Source: Streptomyces musisoli
Lineage (GTDB): Bacteria > Actinomycetota > Actinomycetes > Streptomycetales > Streptomycetaceae
NCBI RefSeq assembly: GCF_016741855.1
Contig: NZ_JAERRH010000018.1
Span: 62,001-126,000 of the forward strand
Length of the DNA stretch: 64,000 nucleotides
Direction of reading: 5' to 3'
Shown here: positions 25,020-34,346 of the stretch, in pieces
Numbering within the stretch: the first letter of the stretch is position 1
Layout: each line of letters starts with the position of its first letter
Notes under the pieces: generated by a model
The model's input: the letters and a program-made list of their open reading frames with translations, nothing else
Databases searched by the model: none
What the model was told of the DNA's origin: nothing
Position numbers and translations under genes: made by a program

Positions 25020-25640
25020 TCACCACATCGGGGATGATCCCTCACTCAGCGTCACATCTTCGCCGGCTCCGGGCGTCGCGCCCGGTCCCGGGAGCACCTC
25101 GTACCCCTCTCGTCGCTGGAGCACCAGGAGATCGGCATGGGGGCGCGAGGGATCCGCGGCGAAGTGCGCTCGCTCCGCCGCGACCCAGCCGTCCCAGAAC
25201 TCCCGCTGCTCCGCCCCGTCCCGCCGCCGGCCGCGCGCCCACGCCTCCTCCCGGGGCAGCTCCATCCACAGCAGCCCGGCCAGATGCGGCCGCAGCGCAC
25301 GGCGGCCGGCGCCGACGCCCTCGATCAGGACGACGGGCGCGGCCGGCAGCGGAAGCGCGGCACCGAAGGCGCGGGCCCGCCAGTCGTACGGGGTGAAGTG
25401 CCCGCTCTCGCCGCGCGCCAGCGGTTCGATCACCTGGTTCATGAGGCGGCCGGTCCAGGCGAAGAGCTGGCCATGGCTGGCGATGTCGTCGAGGTGGAGT
25501 ACCGGAGCACCGCCCAGTGCCCGCGCCAGCCGTCCGGCGAAGGTGGACTTCCCGGATCCGGCGTGCCCGTCGACGCCGATCAGCCGGACGGGCCCCAGCG
25601 AAGGGGGGAGCCGGCGCAGCCGGGCGGCGAGGTCGTGAAT
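25020..25640 (-). CDS. uridine kinase-like P-loop protein, non-canonical start
   Basis: A roughly 206-residue P-loop kinase. IHDLAARLRRLPPSLGPVRL leads into Walker A GVDGHAGSGKSTFAG, then LHLDDIASHGQLFAWTGRL, PYDWRARAFG (acceptor region), VVLIEGVGAGRRALRP and the lid WARGRRRDG. It resembles actinobacterial proteins called uridine kinase; the real substrate is uncertain. No ATG or GTG occurs in frame near the expected start. Homology points to ATT 25640, while CTG 25688 would add 16 residues. The reading frame stays open far upstream, so an assembly error or a true rare start are both possible. Confidence 0.75.
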   Translation of the reverse strand: MHDLAARLRRLPPSLGPVRLIGVDGHAGSGKSTFAGRLARALGGAPVLHLDDIASHGQLFAWTGRLMNQVIEPLARGESGHFTPYDWRARAFGAALPLPAAPVVLIEGVGAGRRALRPHLAGLLWMELPREEAWARGRRRDGAEQREFWDGWVAAERAHFAADPSRPHADLLVLQRREGYEVLPGPGATPGAGEDVTLSEGSSPMW

Positions 25641-25902
25641 GGCGATTCCCGAGGTGTGATGCGGTGTGGGGGGTTTTCCGTGAAACAGTCTAGTGGCGGC
25701 CCATGACGGCCCGGCCGGCGGGCGCCGCCGGACCGAGAAAAAGTCACGTGTTGAATCATCGGCTGGCGGCCAGTCAAGGGCATCGATAAACAATCCGAAT
25801 CCCCTGACCGATATGTCGAATTCGGCGTTCCGGGCGTGGCCCACGCTGAGTAAGGTGCCTCCTGCGCAACGTGATGCGACGCACGGGGACTGGCAGGGGG
25901 AC

Positions 25903-26859
25903 ATGGCCGCGGAGTTATTCGAAGGGCAGTACGTGTGGCATCCGGCGGCCGACGACCGCGCCCTGGCGAGCGTATGCGTCGACGTGCGCGCCGGACGATA
26001 TCGGGCCGCCCACGAGGCGCTCGCCGAGACCCGCTCCGACTTCGCCCTGCGTGCCCACCGCTCGCTGGTCCTCGCCTCCGAGGCGGCCGGCACCGACCTG
26101 GTGGAACGCTGGCTGGACGAGGAGCCCACCCCCGAGGCCGCGCTGATGTGGGCCCGGGTCGCGGTGCAGCGCGCCCTGCGGGCCGCCGACGCGCGTGACG
26201 ACCGTGCCGAGGCGCTGGAGCGGATCGCGCTGACCGCCTGCGACCGGGCCACCGGCGCGGCTCCCGCCGACCCCACCCCCTGGGTCGCCCGGCTCGCCAT
26301 GGCCCGGCTGCACCGGCTGCGCGACCCGGCCCCGCACGGCCTGCTCACCGCCCCGCCCGGCCCCTGGCGGCTGTTCGCGCACATCCTGTCCCTGGACCCC
26401 TGGCACCGCGAGGCCCACCACCGCTTCCTGTCCTGCTTCTTCACGCGGCACGGCGGCTCGGTCACCGCGGCCTGGGACGTCGCCGCCTTCCTCAGTCAGC
26501 GGGCGCCCGGCGACTCCCCTCTCCGGCTGCTGCCCCTGGTGGCCCTGGTGGAGAACTACAACCCCACCCAGTTGCTCGCCGACCGGGTCTGGGAACAGCC
26601 CCAGTGGCGCTCCACCACACTCTCGATCTACCAGAACTGGCTGCCCTCGGTGGCCGGATACCGCTTCACCCCGGTGCTCGACCTGGCCTACCTCGCGCAC
26701 GCGCTGGTCATGGGCCAGCGCGAGTTCGAGGCCCGGGCGGTCTTCACGGCGATGGGCCCGTACGCCTCGCGCATGCCATGGAGCGCCTTCGGCGACCCCG
26801 CCGAGCAGCTCTCCCGGGCCCGGCGCGCCTGCGGCCTGCCCGTCCCGGGGCCCGGCTGA
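25903..26859 (+). CDS. conserved hypothetical helical-repeat (TPR-like) protein
   Basis: A 318-residue protein rich in helical repeats, conserved in Streptomyces as I recall it, of unknown function. It reads FEGQYVWHPAADDRALASVC, then RAAHEALAETRSDFALRAHR and later DPWHREAHHRFLSCFF and NPTQLLADRVWEQPQW, with no signal peptide or membrane segment. ATG 25903 is chosen for its GGGGG ribosome-binding site 4-8 nt upstream; ATG 25813 would add 30 less typical residues. The AT-richer stretch 25740-25860 probably holds its promoter. It precedes an APC permease gene by 89 bp. Confidence 0.75.
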   Translation: MAAELFEGQYVWHPAADDRALASVCVDVRAGRYRAAHEALAETRSDFALRAHRSLVLASEAAGTDLVERWLDEEPTPEAALMWARVAVQRALRAADARDDRAEALERIALTACDRATGAAPADPTPWVARLAMARLHRLRDPAPHGLLTAPPGPWRLFAHILSLDPWHREAHHRFLSCFFTRHGGSVTAAWDVAAFLSQRAPGDSPLRLLPLVALVENYNPTQLLADRVWEQPQWRSTTLSIYQNWLPSVAGYRFTPVLDLAYLAHALVMGQREFEARAVFTAMGPYASRMPWSAFGDPAEQLSRARRACGLPVPGPG

Positions 26860-26880
26860 CCCCGCTCGTCCCCCTCTCCC

Positions 26881-26935
26881 ATCGAGAGACTCGCCCCCTG
26901 CCCCATCGAGAGACTCGCCCCCTGCCCCATCGAGA
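26881..26935 (+). repeat. 24-bp tandem repeat overlapping the permease ribosome-binding site
   Basis: Copies start at 26881, 26905 and 26929 (unit ATCGAGAGACTCGCCCCCTG plus CCCC). The third is truncated and its GAGAGAAAGG forms the Shine-Dalgarno region of the permease gene. The unit is a multiple of three and keeps an upstream frame open. Confidence 0.9.
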
Positions 26936-26948
26936 GAAAGGCCGATCC

Positions 26949-28487
26949 GTGTCGGAACGGATGTCGACTCCCCGGGCGCGGGCCCGGGCCGCGGACACCG
27001 TCGTGCTCGACGACGACGCCACCCTGCATGCGATGGGTTATCCGCGGAAGCTCACCCGGCGCTTCAAGGCGTTCGACAATTTCGCGATCTCCTTCACCAT
27101 CATCAATATCCTCTCGGGTATTTTCTCGTCCTTCGGATTCGGCCTGAACGCGGGCGGCCCCCGCATTCTCGTGTTCGGCTGGATAGGCGTTTCGCTCATG
27201 GTTCTGCTCATCGGTGCGGCCATGGCGGAAGTCGCGTCCGCCTATCCGACGAGCGGCGCCCTGTACTTCTCCGCGGGCAAACTGGCCAAGCGGCACAAAG
27301 GGGCCTGGTCCTGGTTCACGGGCTGGCTGAACTTCGTGGGCCAGATCGGCGGCACCGCCGCCACCGGATACGCCGCCGCCACCTTCATCCAGGTCTTCGT
27401 GCAGTTGCAGTGGCCCTCCTACCGGCCGACCGCGCACCAGACGGTCCTGATCACGGCGCTGATCATCATCCTTCAGGGGCTCGCCAACACCTACACCGTC
27501 CAGCTCGTCGCCGTGCTGAACCGCATTTCCGTGTGGTGGCTGCTGATCGGACTCGTCGTGATCGTGGGGGCACTCATCGTGATGCCCGACCAGCATCAGC
27601 AGGCGTCCTTCGTCACGCATTTCGAGAACAACACCGGCTTCACGAACGGGCTTTACGGCGGCATGCTCGGCCTGCTGGTGACCAGCTGGACCTTCACCGG
27701 GTTCGACGGCAGCTTCCACATGTCCGAGGAAACGGTCCACGCGACCGTCAGCGCCCCGAAGGGCATCACCCGCGCCGTCGGCTATTCGGCGATCACCGGC
27801 CTGATCCTGATGCTCGCACTGGTCTACAGCATCGGCGACTACGCCGAGGTGGCCGGCGCCGCCGCGCCGCCCGTCCAGATCCTCATCGACGGGCTCGGCC
27901 TGCGCACCGCCAAGGTGATGCTGCTCATCGTCATCGGCGCGATGCTCTTCTGCGGCCTCGCCAACCTCACCAGCAACACCCGGCAGATCTTCGCCTTCTC
28001 CCGGGACGGGGCCATGCCCGGCTCCCGCTGGTGGCACTCGGTCTCACTGCGCACCCGTACGCCGGTGAAGGCGGTGTGGCTCGCGGTCGCCTGCTCGCTG
28101 GCCCTGGTCGTGCCGGGCTGGTGGTCGCACACGGCGTTCACCGCCATCGTCAGCGTCAACGTGGTCGGGCTCTTCCTCGCCTACGCCGTGCCGATCTTCC
28201 TGCGGCTGCGGCTCGGTGACGCGTTCCAGCCGGGCCCCTGGCACCTGGGCCGCTGGGGCAGGCCGGTCGGCTGGCTCGCGGTGGTCTGGATCCTGCTCAG
28301 CAGCGTGCTGTTCATGCTGCCCCAGGCCTCGCCGATCACCGTCGACTCCTTCAACTACGCGCCGATCGCGCTCGCCGTCGTCCTCCTGGTGGCCACGGTG
28401 TGGTGGTTCGCCACCGCCCGCCGCCGCTTCCAGGGCCCGGTCAGCTACGGCCGCCCCGACGAGGTCGCGGCGATGGACCTGGTCTGA
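26949..28487 (+). CDS. APC family amino acid/polyamine permease
   Basis: A 512-residue amino acid-polyamine-organocation transporter with about 12 membrane segments. After a basic N-terminus and MGYPRKLTRRFKAFDNFAIS it shows the family TM1 GIFSSFGFGLNAGGP, EVASAYPTSGALYFSAGKLA and TGFDGSFHMSEETVHA. This pattern resembles the eukaryotic GABA/choline permease-like subgroup (ACT family). The substrate is likely an amino acid, GABA or ethanolamine-type compound. GTG 26949 follows GAGAGAAAGG formed by a tandem repeat. Monocistronic or cotranscribed with the preceding hypothetical gene. Confidence 0.88.
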   Translation: MSERMSTPRARARAADTVVLDDDATLHAMGYPRKLTRRFKAFDNFAISFTIINILSGIFSSFGFGLNAGGPRILVFGWIGVSLMVLLIGAAMAEVASAYPTSGALYFSAGKLAKRHKGAWSWFTGWLNFVGQIGGTAATGYAAATFIQVFVQLQWPSYRPTAHQTVLITALIIILQGLANTYTVQLVAVLNRISVWWLLIGLVVIVGALIVMPDQHQQASFVTHFENNTGFTNGLYGGMLGLLVTSWTFTGFDGSFHMSEETVHATVSAPKGITRAVGYSAITGLILMLALVYSIGDYAEVAGAAAPPVQILIDGLGLRTAKVMLLIVIGAMLFCGLANLTSNTRQIFAFSRDGAMPGSRWWHSVSLRTRTPVKAVWLAVACSLALVVPGWWSHTAFTAIVSVNVVGLFLAYAVPIFLRLRLGDAFQPGPWHLGRWGRPVGWLAVVWILLSSVLFMLPQASPITVDSFNYAPIALAVVLLVATVWWFATARRRFQGPVSYGRPDEVAAMDLV

Positions 28488-28594
28488 CGAGCCACGGCTC
28501 GCGCTCACCCGGGCCGGGAGGCGCCCCCAGGCCGGCCCGGGTGGGTTCGGGGGCCCCGCGTCGGCGGCCCCCCGGCCCGGGTCACACCCCTTCC

Positions 28595-28610
28595 ACTGGT
28601 CCAGACCAAT
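28595..28610. promoter_or_regulatory. DasR-type operator (dre) upstream of the C39-like peptidase
   Basis: ACTGGTCCAGACCAAT has the full TGGTC-N2-GACCA palindrome of the DasR consensus ACTGGTCTAGACCACT (established for the GlcNAc repressor DasR). It lies 116 bp before the start of the exported peptidase and 108 bp after the permease stop. Confidence 0.75.
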
Positions 28611-28725
28611 ATTCGTGTCGCGGCATGCGCCGAAGTGCTGGCCGGGGGGCCGGGCCTGCTCCATAGTTGGCGCACAACGTGCACCGGACCAGCCCGACTC
28701 GGACACCCTGGGGGTCATCGCGCCC

Positions 28726-30093
28726 ATGAGCAGAGCCGAACAGCCGTCCCGCAGAACCGTCCTGGCGGTAGCCGTCGCCGCGGCGGTGACCGGCACAGCC
28801 GCCCCCGCTGCCGCCGCGGCACCGCGTCCCGCCGACACCGGCGATCCGGGCCGGGCGCAGGACCGCCCGATCGACTACCACGCCTGGACCACGCACCGCG
28901 ACTGGCGCTGCGGGACCGCGCAGGGCGCCCGGCCCGTCGCCGGCCGCCGGCCCGGCGTCGTGATCGGCGCCCCCGCCGGCCGTACCGACTACACCGACCC
29001 GCACACCGGCACCACCGCCGCCTGGGAGTACGCCACCTGGACCTCCCCGGTGCACCGGCTCACCGTGCCCGCGACCGAGGTCGTCGCCTCCTGGAACGCG
29101 CACACCCCCGACGGCACCTGGCTCCAGGTCGAGCTGCTCGGCACGTACTCCGACGGCACGGACACGCCCTGGTACGTGATGGGCCGCTGGGCGGCCGGCG
29201 ACCAGGACATCCGGCGGACCTCGGTGGACGACCAGACCGACGGCAGGAGCACCATCTGGACCGACACCTTCGCCATCGACGACGCGAGCACCGGGCTGCG
29301 CCTGACGTCGTACCGGCTGCGCCTCACCCTGTACCGCCGGCCCGGCACGCATCTCACGCCGACCGTCTGGCGGCTGGGCGCGATGGGCTCCGACATCCCC
29401 GACCGTTTCACCGTCCCGGCCTCCACCCCCGGCCTCGCCCAGGAATTGGCCGTCCCGCGCTACTCGCAGGAGATCCACAAGGGTCAGTACCCCGAGTACG
29501 ACAGCGGCGGCGAGGCGTGGTGCAGCCCGACCTCCTCACAGATGATCATCGAGTACTGGGGCGGCAGGCTCACCCGCGAGCAGCTGTCCTGGGTCGACCC
29601 GGCCTACGCCGACCCGCAGGTCGACCACGCGGCCCGCTTCACCTACGACTACCAGTACGAGGGCTGCGGCAACTGGCCCTTCAACGCGGCCTACGCCGCC
29701 ACCTTCGAGGGCCTCCAGGCCGTGGTCACCCGGCTCGCCTCCCTCACCGACCTGGAGACGCTGATCGCGTCCGGGATCCCGGCCATAACGTCCCAGTCCT
29801 TCCGCAAGGACGAACTGACCGGTGCGGGGTACGGCACCTCCGGGCACCTGATGACCGTGATCGGCTTCACGGCGGACGGCGACGTGATCGCGAACGATCC
29901 GGCCTCGCCGGGCGACGAGGCGGTGCGACGGGTGTATCTGCGCCGGGAGTTCGAGAACATCTGGCTGCGGACCAAGCGGTACAACGCCTCAGGGAAGGTC
30001 GTCTCCGGCACCGGAGGGGTCTGCTACCTCTACTTCCCGGCCCACCCGAGCCCGCGCCAGCGCAAGGCGCTCGCCGCGGTGGGCGTGCACTGA
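28726..30093 (+). CDS. Tat-exported C39-like peptidase family protein
   Basis: A 455-residue exported protein. The N-terminal twin-arginine signal SRRTVLAVAVAAAVTG with an AAAAAP cleavage region is followed by a beta-rich domain of about 220 residues and a papain-like C39_2 domain. Its catalytic Cys is in GGEAWCSPTSSQMII near residue 265, the His in SGHLMTVIGF and the Asn/Asp in IANDPASPG. A secreted or cell-wall cysteine peptidase or amidase role is likely. ATG 28726 fits the signal peptide. A DasR-type site lies 116 bp upstream, suggesting control by amino-sugar availability together with chitinases. Confidence 0.85.
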   Translation: MSRAEQPSRRTVLAVAVAAAVTGTAAPAAAAAPRPADTGDPGRAQDRPIDYHAWTTHRDWRCGTAQGARPVAGRRPGVVIGAPAGRTDYTDPHTGTTAAWEYATWTSPVHRLTVPATEVVASWNAHTPDGTWLQVELLGTYSDGTDTPWYVMGRWAAGDQDIRRTSVDDQTDGRSTIWTDTFAIDDASTGLRLTSYRLRLTLYRRPGTHLTPTVWRLGAMGSDIPDRFTVPASTPGLAQELAVPRYSQEIHKGQYPEYDSGGEAWCSPTSSQMIIEYWGGRLTREQLSWVDPAYADPQVDHAARFTYDYQYEGCGNWPFNAAYAATFEGLQAVVTRLASLTDLETLIASGIPAITSQSFRKDELTGAGYGTSGHLMTVIGFTADGDVIANDPASPGDEAVRRVYLRREFENIWLRTKRYNASGKVVSGTGGVCYLYFPAHPSPRQRKALAAVGVH

Positions 30094-30208
30094 CCCGGCC
30101 CGGGGCGTGTGAGCAAGCTCATCGCCCCGAACGTCGTCGCGGATGGCAAGGTGGACGGATGTGACGGGGGGATTCGACCATGTACGTCCGACCTTTGCGA
30201 GTAACACC

Positions 30209-30349
30209 ATGACCGCACACCCGGCCACCGCCACCCGCGTCCGCACGGGCGGTCCCCAGGAGGACGGCCCGGAGATCGTCGAGCACGTCATGGGCTGGGT
30301 CCTCGTCGCGGTGTTCGCGATGCTCGTGACCCAGCTCGGCCTGCTCTGA
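30209..30349 (+). CDS. SCO1431-family small membrane protein
   Basis: A 46-residue protein: a polar N-terminus (TATRVRTGGPQEDGPEI) and one C-terminal membrane helix (GWVLVAVFAMLVTQLGLL). It matches the SCO1431 family of small Streptomyces membrane proteins of unknown function. ATG 30209 is chosen because the family starts MTA; the in-frame upstream start at 30143 is not conserved. It stands alone between the peptidase and a TetR gene. Between it and the TetR gene are degenerate TCCGGCGGATCC-like repeats only. Confidence 0.8.
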   Translation: MTAHPATATRVRTGGPQEDGPEIVEHVMGWVLVAVFAMLVTQLGLL

Positions 30350-30568
30350 GCCCACGCCCCACGGGCCCTCCGGCGAATCCAGCTCTCCGGCGGATCCGGT
30401 TCTCCGGCCGATCCGGCCCCATGTCGATCCGGCACGACCCCGGCCGATCCCGCAGGGCCCTCCGGCACTCTCTGACCGACCGCCCGGACGGTTCGGTACC
30501 GACCGCCTCCGGGCGCGGCATGTTCTGACATACTGCGGATGTCCCGCCGCGCCTAGACAGGGTCGATC

Positions 30569-31222
30569 GTGAACTTGCCGCAGCAGCGTGCCGCCACCCA
30601 GGTGCGCCGCACCGAGCGCTCCACGGCGCGTCGCGCCGAACTCATCGCCATCGGGCGGAAGTTGTTCGCCGACACGTCTTACGACGCGCTGTCCATGGAC
30701 GACATCGCCCGCCACGCCCGGGTCGCCAAGGGTCTGATCTACTACTACTTCCGGTCCAAGCGCGGCTACTACCTGGCGATCATCCAGGACTCCGTCGCCG
30801 AGCTGGTCACCTCCGCCGCCGGCGGCCTCCGGCTGCCCGCCGTGGACCGCGTGCACCGCACCATCGACGGCTACCTGCGCTACGCCGAGAACCACCAGGC
30901 CGCCTACCGCACCATCGTCAGCGGCGGTGTCGGTTTCGACACGGAGGTGCACGCGATCCGCGACGGCGTGCGCGAGGCGATCATCGCCACGATCGCCGAG
31001 GGTGCCTACGGCCGGGCCGACATCGCCCCGGCGGCCCGGATGGGCCTGCTCGCCTGGGTGTGCAGCGTGGAGGGCGCCACCCTGGCCTGGACAGACCGCC
31101 CCGAACTGGCCCGCGACACCATGCGCGAGCTGCTGGTGAAGACGCTCGGCGGAGCCCTGCGCGCCATCGAGGAGCTGGACCCCGCCTACCCGGCCCCGCC
31201 GCCCGCCCGCCGGGACGGCTGA
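30569..31222 (+). CDS. TetR family transcriptional regulator
   Basis: A 217-residue TetR regulator. The helix-turn-helix (about 20-65) contains YDALSMDDIARHARVAKGLI and YYYFRSKRGYYLAII. The C-terminal ligand domain is unassigned. GTG 30569 is the first start with a full DNA-binding domain; a CTAGACAGGG region lies just upstream. It converges with the chitinase gene; no divergent partner is present, so the target is unclear, possibly itself or the upstream small membrane gene. Confidence 0.88.
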   Translation: MNLPQQRAATQVRRTERSTARRAELIAIGRKLFADTSYDALSMDDIARHARVAKGLIYYYFRSKRGYYLAIIQDSVAELVTSAAGGLRLPAVDRVHRTIDGYLRYAENHQAAYRTIVSGGVGFDTEVHAIRDGVREAIIATIAEGAYGRADIAPAARMGLLAWVCSVEGATLAWTDRPELARDTMRELLVKTLGGALRAIEELDPAYPAPPPARRDG

Positions 31223-31229
31223 GAGCGGA

Positions 31230-31257
31230 CGAGCGGAGACCCGGCGGCCTCCGCTCG
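31230..31257. terminator. hairpin between convergent TetR and chitinase genes
   Basis: CGAGCGGAG (31230-31238) pairs with CTCCGCTCG (31249-31257), with a 10-nt loop. It can serve both converging transcripts. Confidence 0.6.
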
Positions 31258-31275
31258 CGGTCGAGTGCCCCGGCG

Positions 31276-32505
<1,230 letters not shown>

Positions 32506-32575
32506 CGGGTGTCTCCTCGTGGGGGGAGGGGAACGCGCGCCGATTGGCATGAACGCGGTAAAGCGTTGGTCATGC

Positions 32576-32604
32576 ACAGTAGGAGGACTAGACCATTAGG
32601 TCAA
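32576..32604 (-). promoter_or_regulatory. chitinase promoter with embedded DasR (dre) site
   Basis: Minus strand: -35 TTGACC (32599-32604), 17-nt spacer, -10 TACTGT (32576-32581). The spacer is almost exactly AATGGTCTAGTCCTCC (32582-32597), a DasR-type site. With upstream TGGTCCGAACCA it forms the paired 12-bp direct repeats classic for Streptomyces chitinase promoters. DasR binding would block polymerase directly. Confidence 0.85.
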
Positions 32605-32829
32605 TGGTTCGGACCAATATCCGCCCTGGTGGGTGCCCGGACTGGATTCCTGAAGTGAGCGGTCGTTAACTGGTGACGGGAGGTCGCCGATCGGGCATAC
32701 TCACAGCGCATGCCGCTGGTCAGCAGCTTCCGAGACCCGGGAGCGGGCGCCGTCGGCACAGCGATCAGGCGGAGCCGCCCCCACCACGGGCCGTACCGCC
32801 GGTATCCGAACAGGGAGGAGCCCGACGCC

Positions 32830-34002
32830 ATGTCCGACCGCGACCCGCAGCCGGTGGAGCGTCAACTGCCGACGGAAGAGGCGAGGGATCTGCTCGCCCT
32901 CGTCCGGGAGATCGCCCAGCGCGAGATCGCGCCGAGGGCCGCGGAGGAGGAGGACGCGGGACGCTTCCCGCGCGAGATCTTCACCCTGCTGTCCGAATCA
33001 GGCCTGCTGGGCCTGCCGTACGCCGCCGAGTACGGCGGCGGCGACCAGCCCTACGAGGTCTACCTCCAGGTCCTGGAGGAGCTGGCCGCGGCCCGGCTCA
33101 CCGTCGGCCTCGGCGTCAGCGTCCACACGCTCGCGTCCTACTCGCTCGCCACCTACGGCGCCAAGCAGCAGCAGGTCGAGCACCTGCCCGCCATGCTGGG
33201 CGGCGGCCTGCTCGGCGCGTACTGCCTGTCCGAGCCGTCCTCCGGCTCCGACGCGGCCTCCCTGCGCACCAAGGCCGTCCGGGACGGTGACGAGTGGGTC
33301 ATCGACGGCACCAAGGCCTGGATCACCCACGGCGGCATCGCCGACTTCTACACCGTGATGGCCCGCACCGGCGAGGACGGCCCGCGCGGCATCACCGCCT
33401 TCCTGGTGCCCGGCGACGCACCCGGCCTCAGCGGTGCGGCGCCCGAGAAGAAGATGGGCATGAAGGGCTCGCCCACCGCGCAGGTGCACTTCGACGGCGT
33501 CCGCGTCCCGGACGACCGGCGTATCGGCGAGGAGGGCCAGGGCTTCTCCATCGCCCTGTCGGCGCTCGACTCCGGCCGGCTCGGCATCGCGGCCTGCGCC
33601 ATCGGCGTCGCCCAGGCCGCCCTGGACGAGGCGGTCCGCTACGCCACCGAGCGCCGCCAGTTCGGCCGGCCCATCGCCGACTTCCAGGGTCTGCGCTTCA
33701 TGCTCGCCGACATGGCCACCCAGATAGAGGCGGGCCGCGCGCTGTACCTGGCCGCGGCCCGGCTGCGGGACGCGGGCAGGCCGTTCGCCAAGCAGGCCGC
33801 CATGGCCAAGCTGCACTGCACCGACGCGGCCATGAAGGTCACCACGGACGCGGTGCAGATACTGGGCGGCTACGGCTACACCGCCGACTTCCCGGCCGAG
33901 CGCTACATGCGCGAGGCCAAGGTGCTGCAGATCGTCGAGGGCACCAACCAGATCCAGCGCATGGTCATCGCCCGTCACGTGGCGGGGCCAGAAGGTCGCT
34001 GA
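32830..34002 (+). CDS. acyl-CoA dehydrogenase
   Basis: A 390-residue flavoprotein of the acyl-CoA dehydrogenase family: GLLGLPYAAEYGGGD, signature 1 GAYCLSEPSSGSDAASLRT, the FAD contact WITHGGIADFY, RRQFGRPIADFQGLRFMLAD and C-terminal signature 2 QILGGYGYTADFPAERYMRE with the catalytic Glu in QIVEGTNQIQ. It oxidises acyl-CoA to trans-2-enoyl-CoA; chain length is not predictable, although the active Glu position fits short/medium-chain members. ATG 32830 has SD GGAGGAG at 32815. It is divergent from the chitinase and overlaps the tail of a minus-strand small gene. Confidence 0.92.
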   Translation: MSDRDPQPVERQLPTEEARDLLALVREIAQREIAPRAAEEEDAGRFPREIFTLLSESGLLGLPYAAEYGGGDQPYEVYLQVLEELAAARLTVGLGVSVHTLASYSLATYGAKQQQVEHLPAMLGGGLLGAYCLSEPSSGSDAASLRTKAVRDGDEWVIDGTKAWITHGGIADFYTVMARTGEDGPRGITAFLVPGDAPGLSGAAPEKKMGMKGSPTAQVHFDGVRVPDDRRIGEEGQGFSIALSALDSGRLGIAACAIGVAQAALDEAVRYATERRQFGRPIADFQGLRFMLADMATQIEAGRALYLAAARLRDAGRPFAKQAAMAKLHCTDAAMKVTTDAVQILGGYGYTADFPAERYMREAKVLQIVEGTNQIQRMVIARHVAGPEGR

Positions 34003-34207
34003 ACTGGCCCGTCAGGACCGTCGGGGCCGCCAGCCTGATCCACTCCGGGTCGTGGCGGCCCGGCAGGGTGCGGCCCCGGTCGGCCCAGGCCCGCATCAGA
34101 TCGCGGTAGATCGGCGGGTCCTGCGGCGCGGGCGGCGGAACCGATTCTGCCGGGCGAGGGACGAAGATTCGGCGCTGACGCCCGGTCGCCGGGTACGTGG
34201 GGGTCAT
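33965..34207 (-). CDS. small hypothetical protein
   Basis: An 80-residue protein: PRPAESVPPPAPQDPPIYRD then LMRAWADRGRTLPGRHDPEW and IRLAAPTV. The segment with R-x-LPGRHDPEW recalls a small Streptomyces family of unknown function. It has no membrane segment. It overlaps the end of the acyl-CoA dehydrogenase gene by 38 bp on the opposite strand. The ATG/GTG choice is not supported by a clear ribosome-binding site. Confidence 0.55.
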   Translation of the reverse strand: MTPTYPATGRQRRIFVPRPAESVPPPAPQDPPIYRDLMRAWADRGRTLPGRHDPEWIRLAAPTVLTGQFSDLLAPPRDGR

Positions 34208-34304
34208 ACCCGGGCAACGCGGCGACGGCCGGACAGGTCACCCTCCGGCGGAATCGTGCGTCAGTCCATACCCGTCCGGTCCACTCTCTGGCCACCTCCG
34301 GTCG

Positions 34305-34325
34305 GCTGACGTACCGTCAGCTGAC
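34305..34325. promoter_or_regulatory. overlapping palindromes upstream of the two-gene phosphotransferase unit
   Basis: GCTGACG-TAC-CGTCAGC (34305-34321) overlaps the perfect palindrome GTCAGCTGAC (34316-34325), giving three successive TGAC/GTCA half-sites 22 bp before the next start. It looks like a TetR-type operator over the promoter. Confidence 0.55.
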
Positions 34326-34346
34326 CATCGACCAGGGGGTGTGCGC

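Noticed and set aside
30350..30568. Small gene in the GATCCGG-rich gap before the TetR gene
   Set aside because: Only degenerate repeats and promoter-like sequence are seen.
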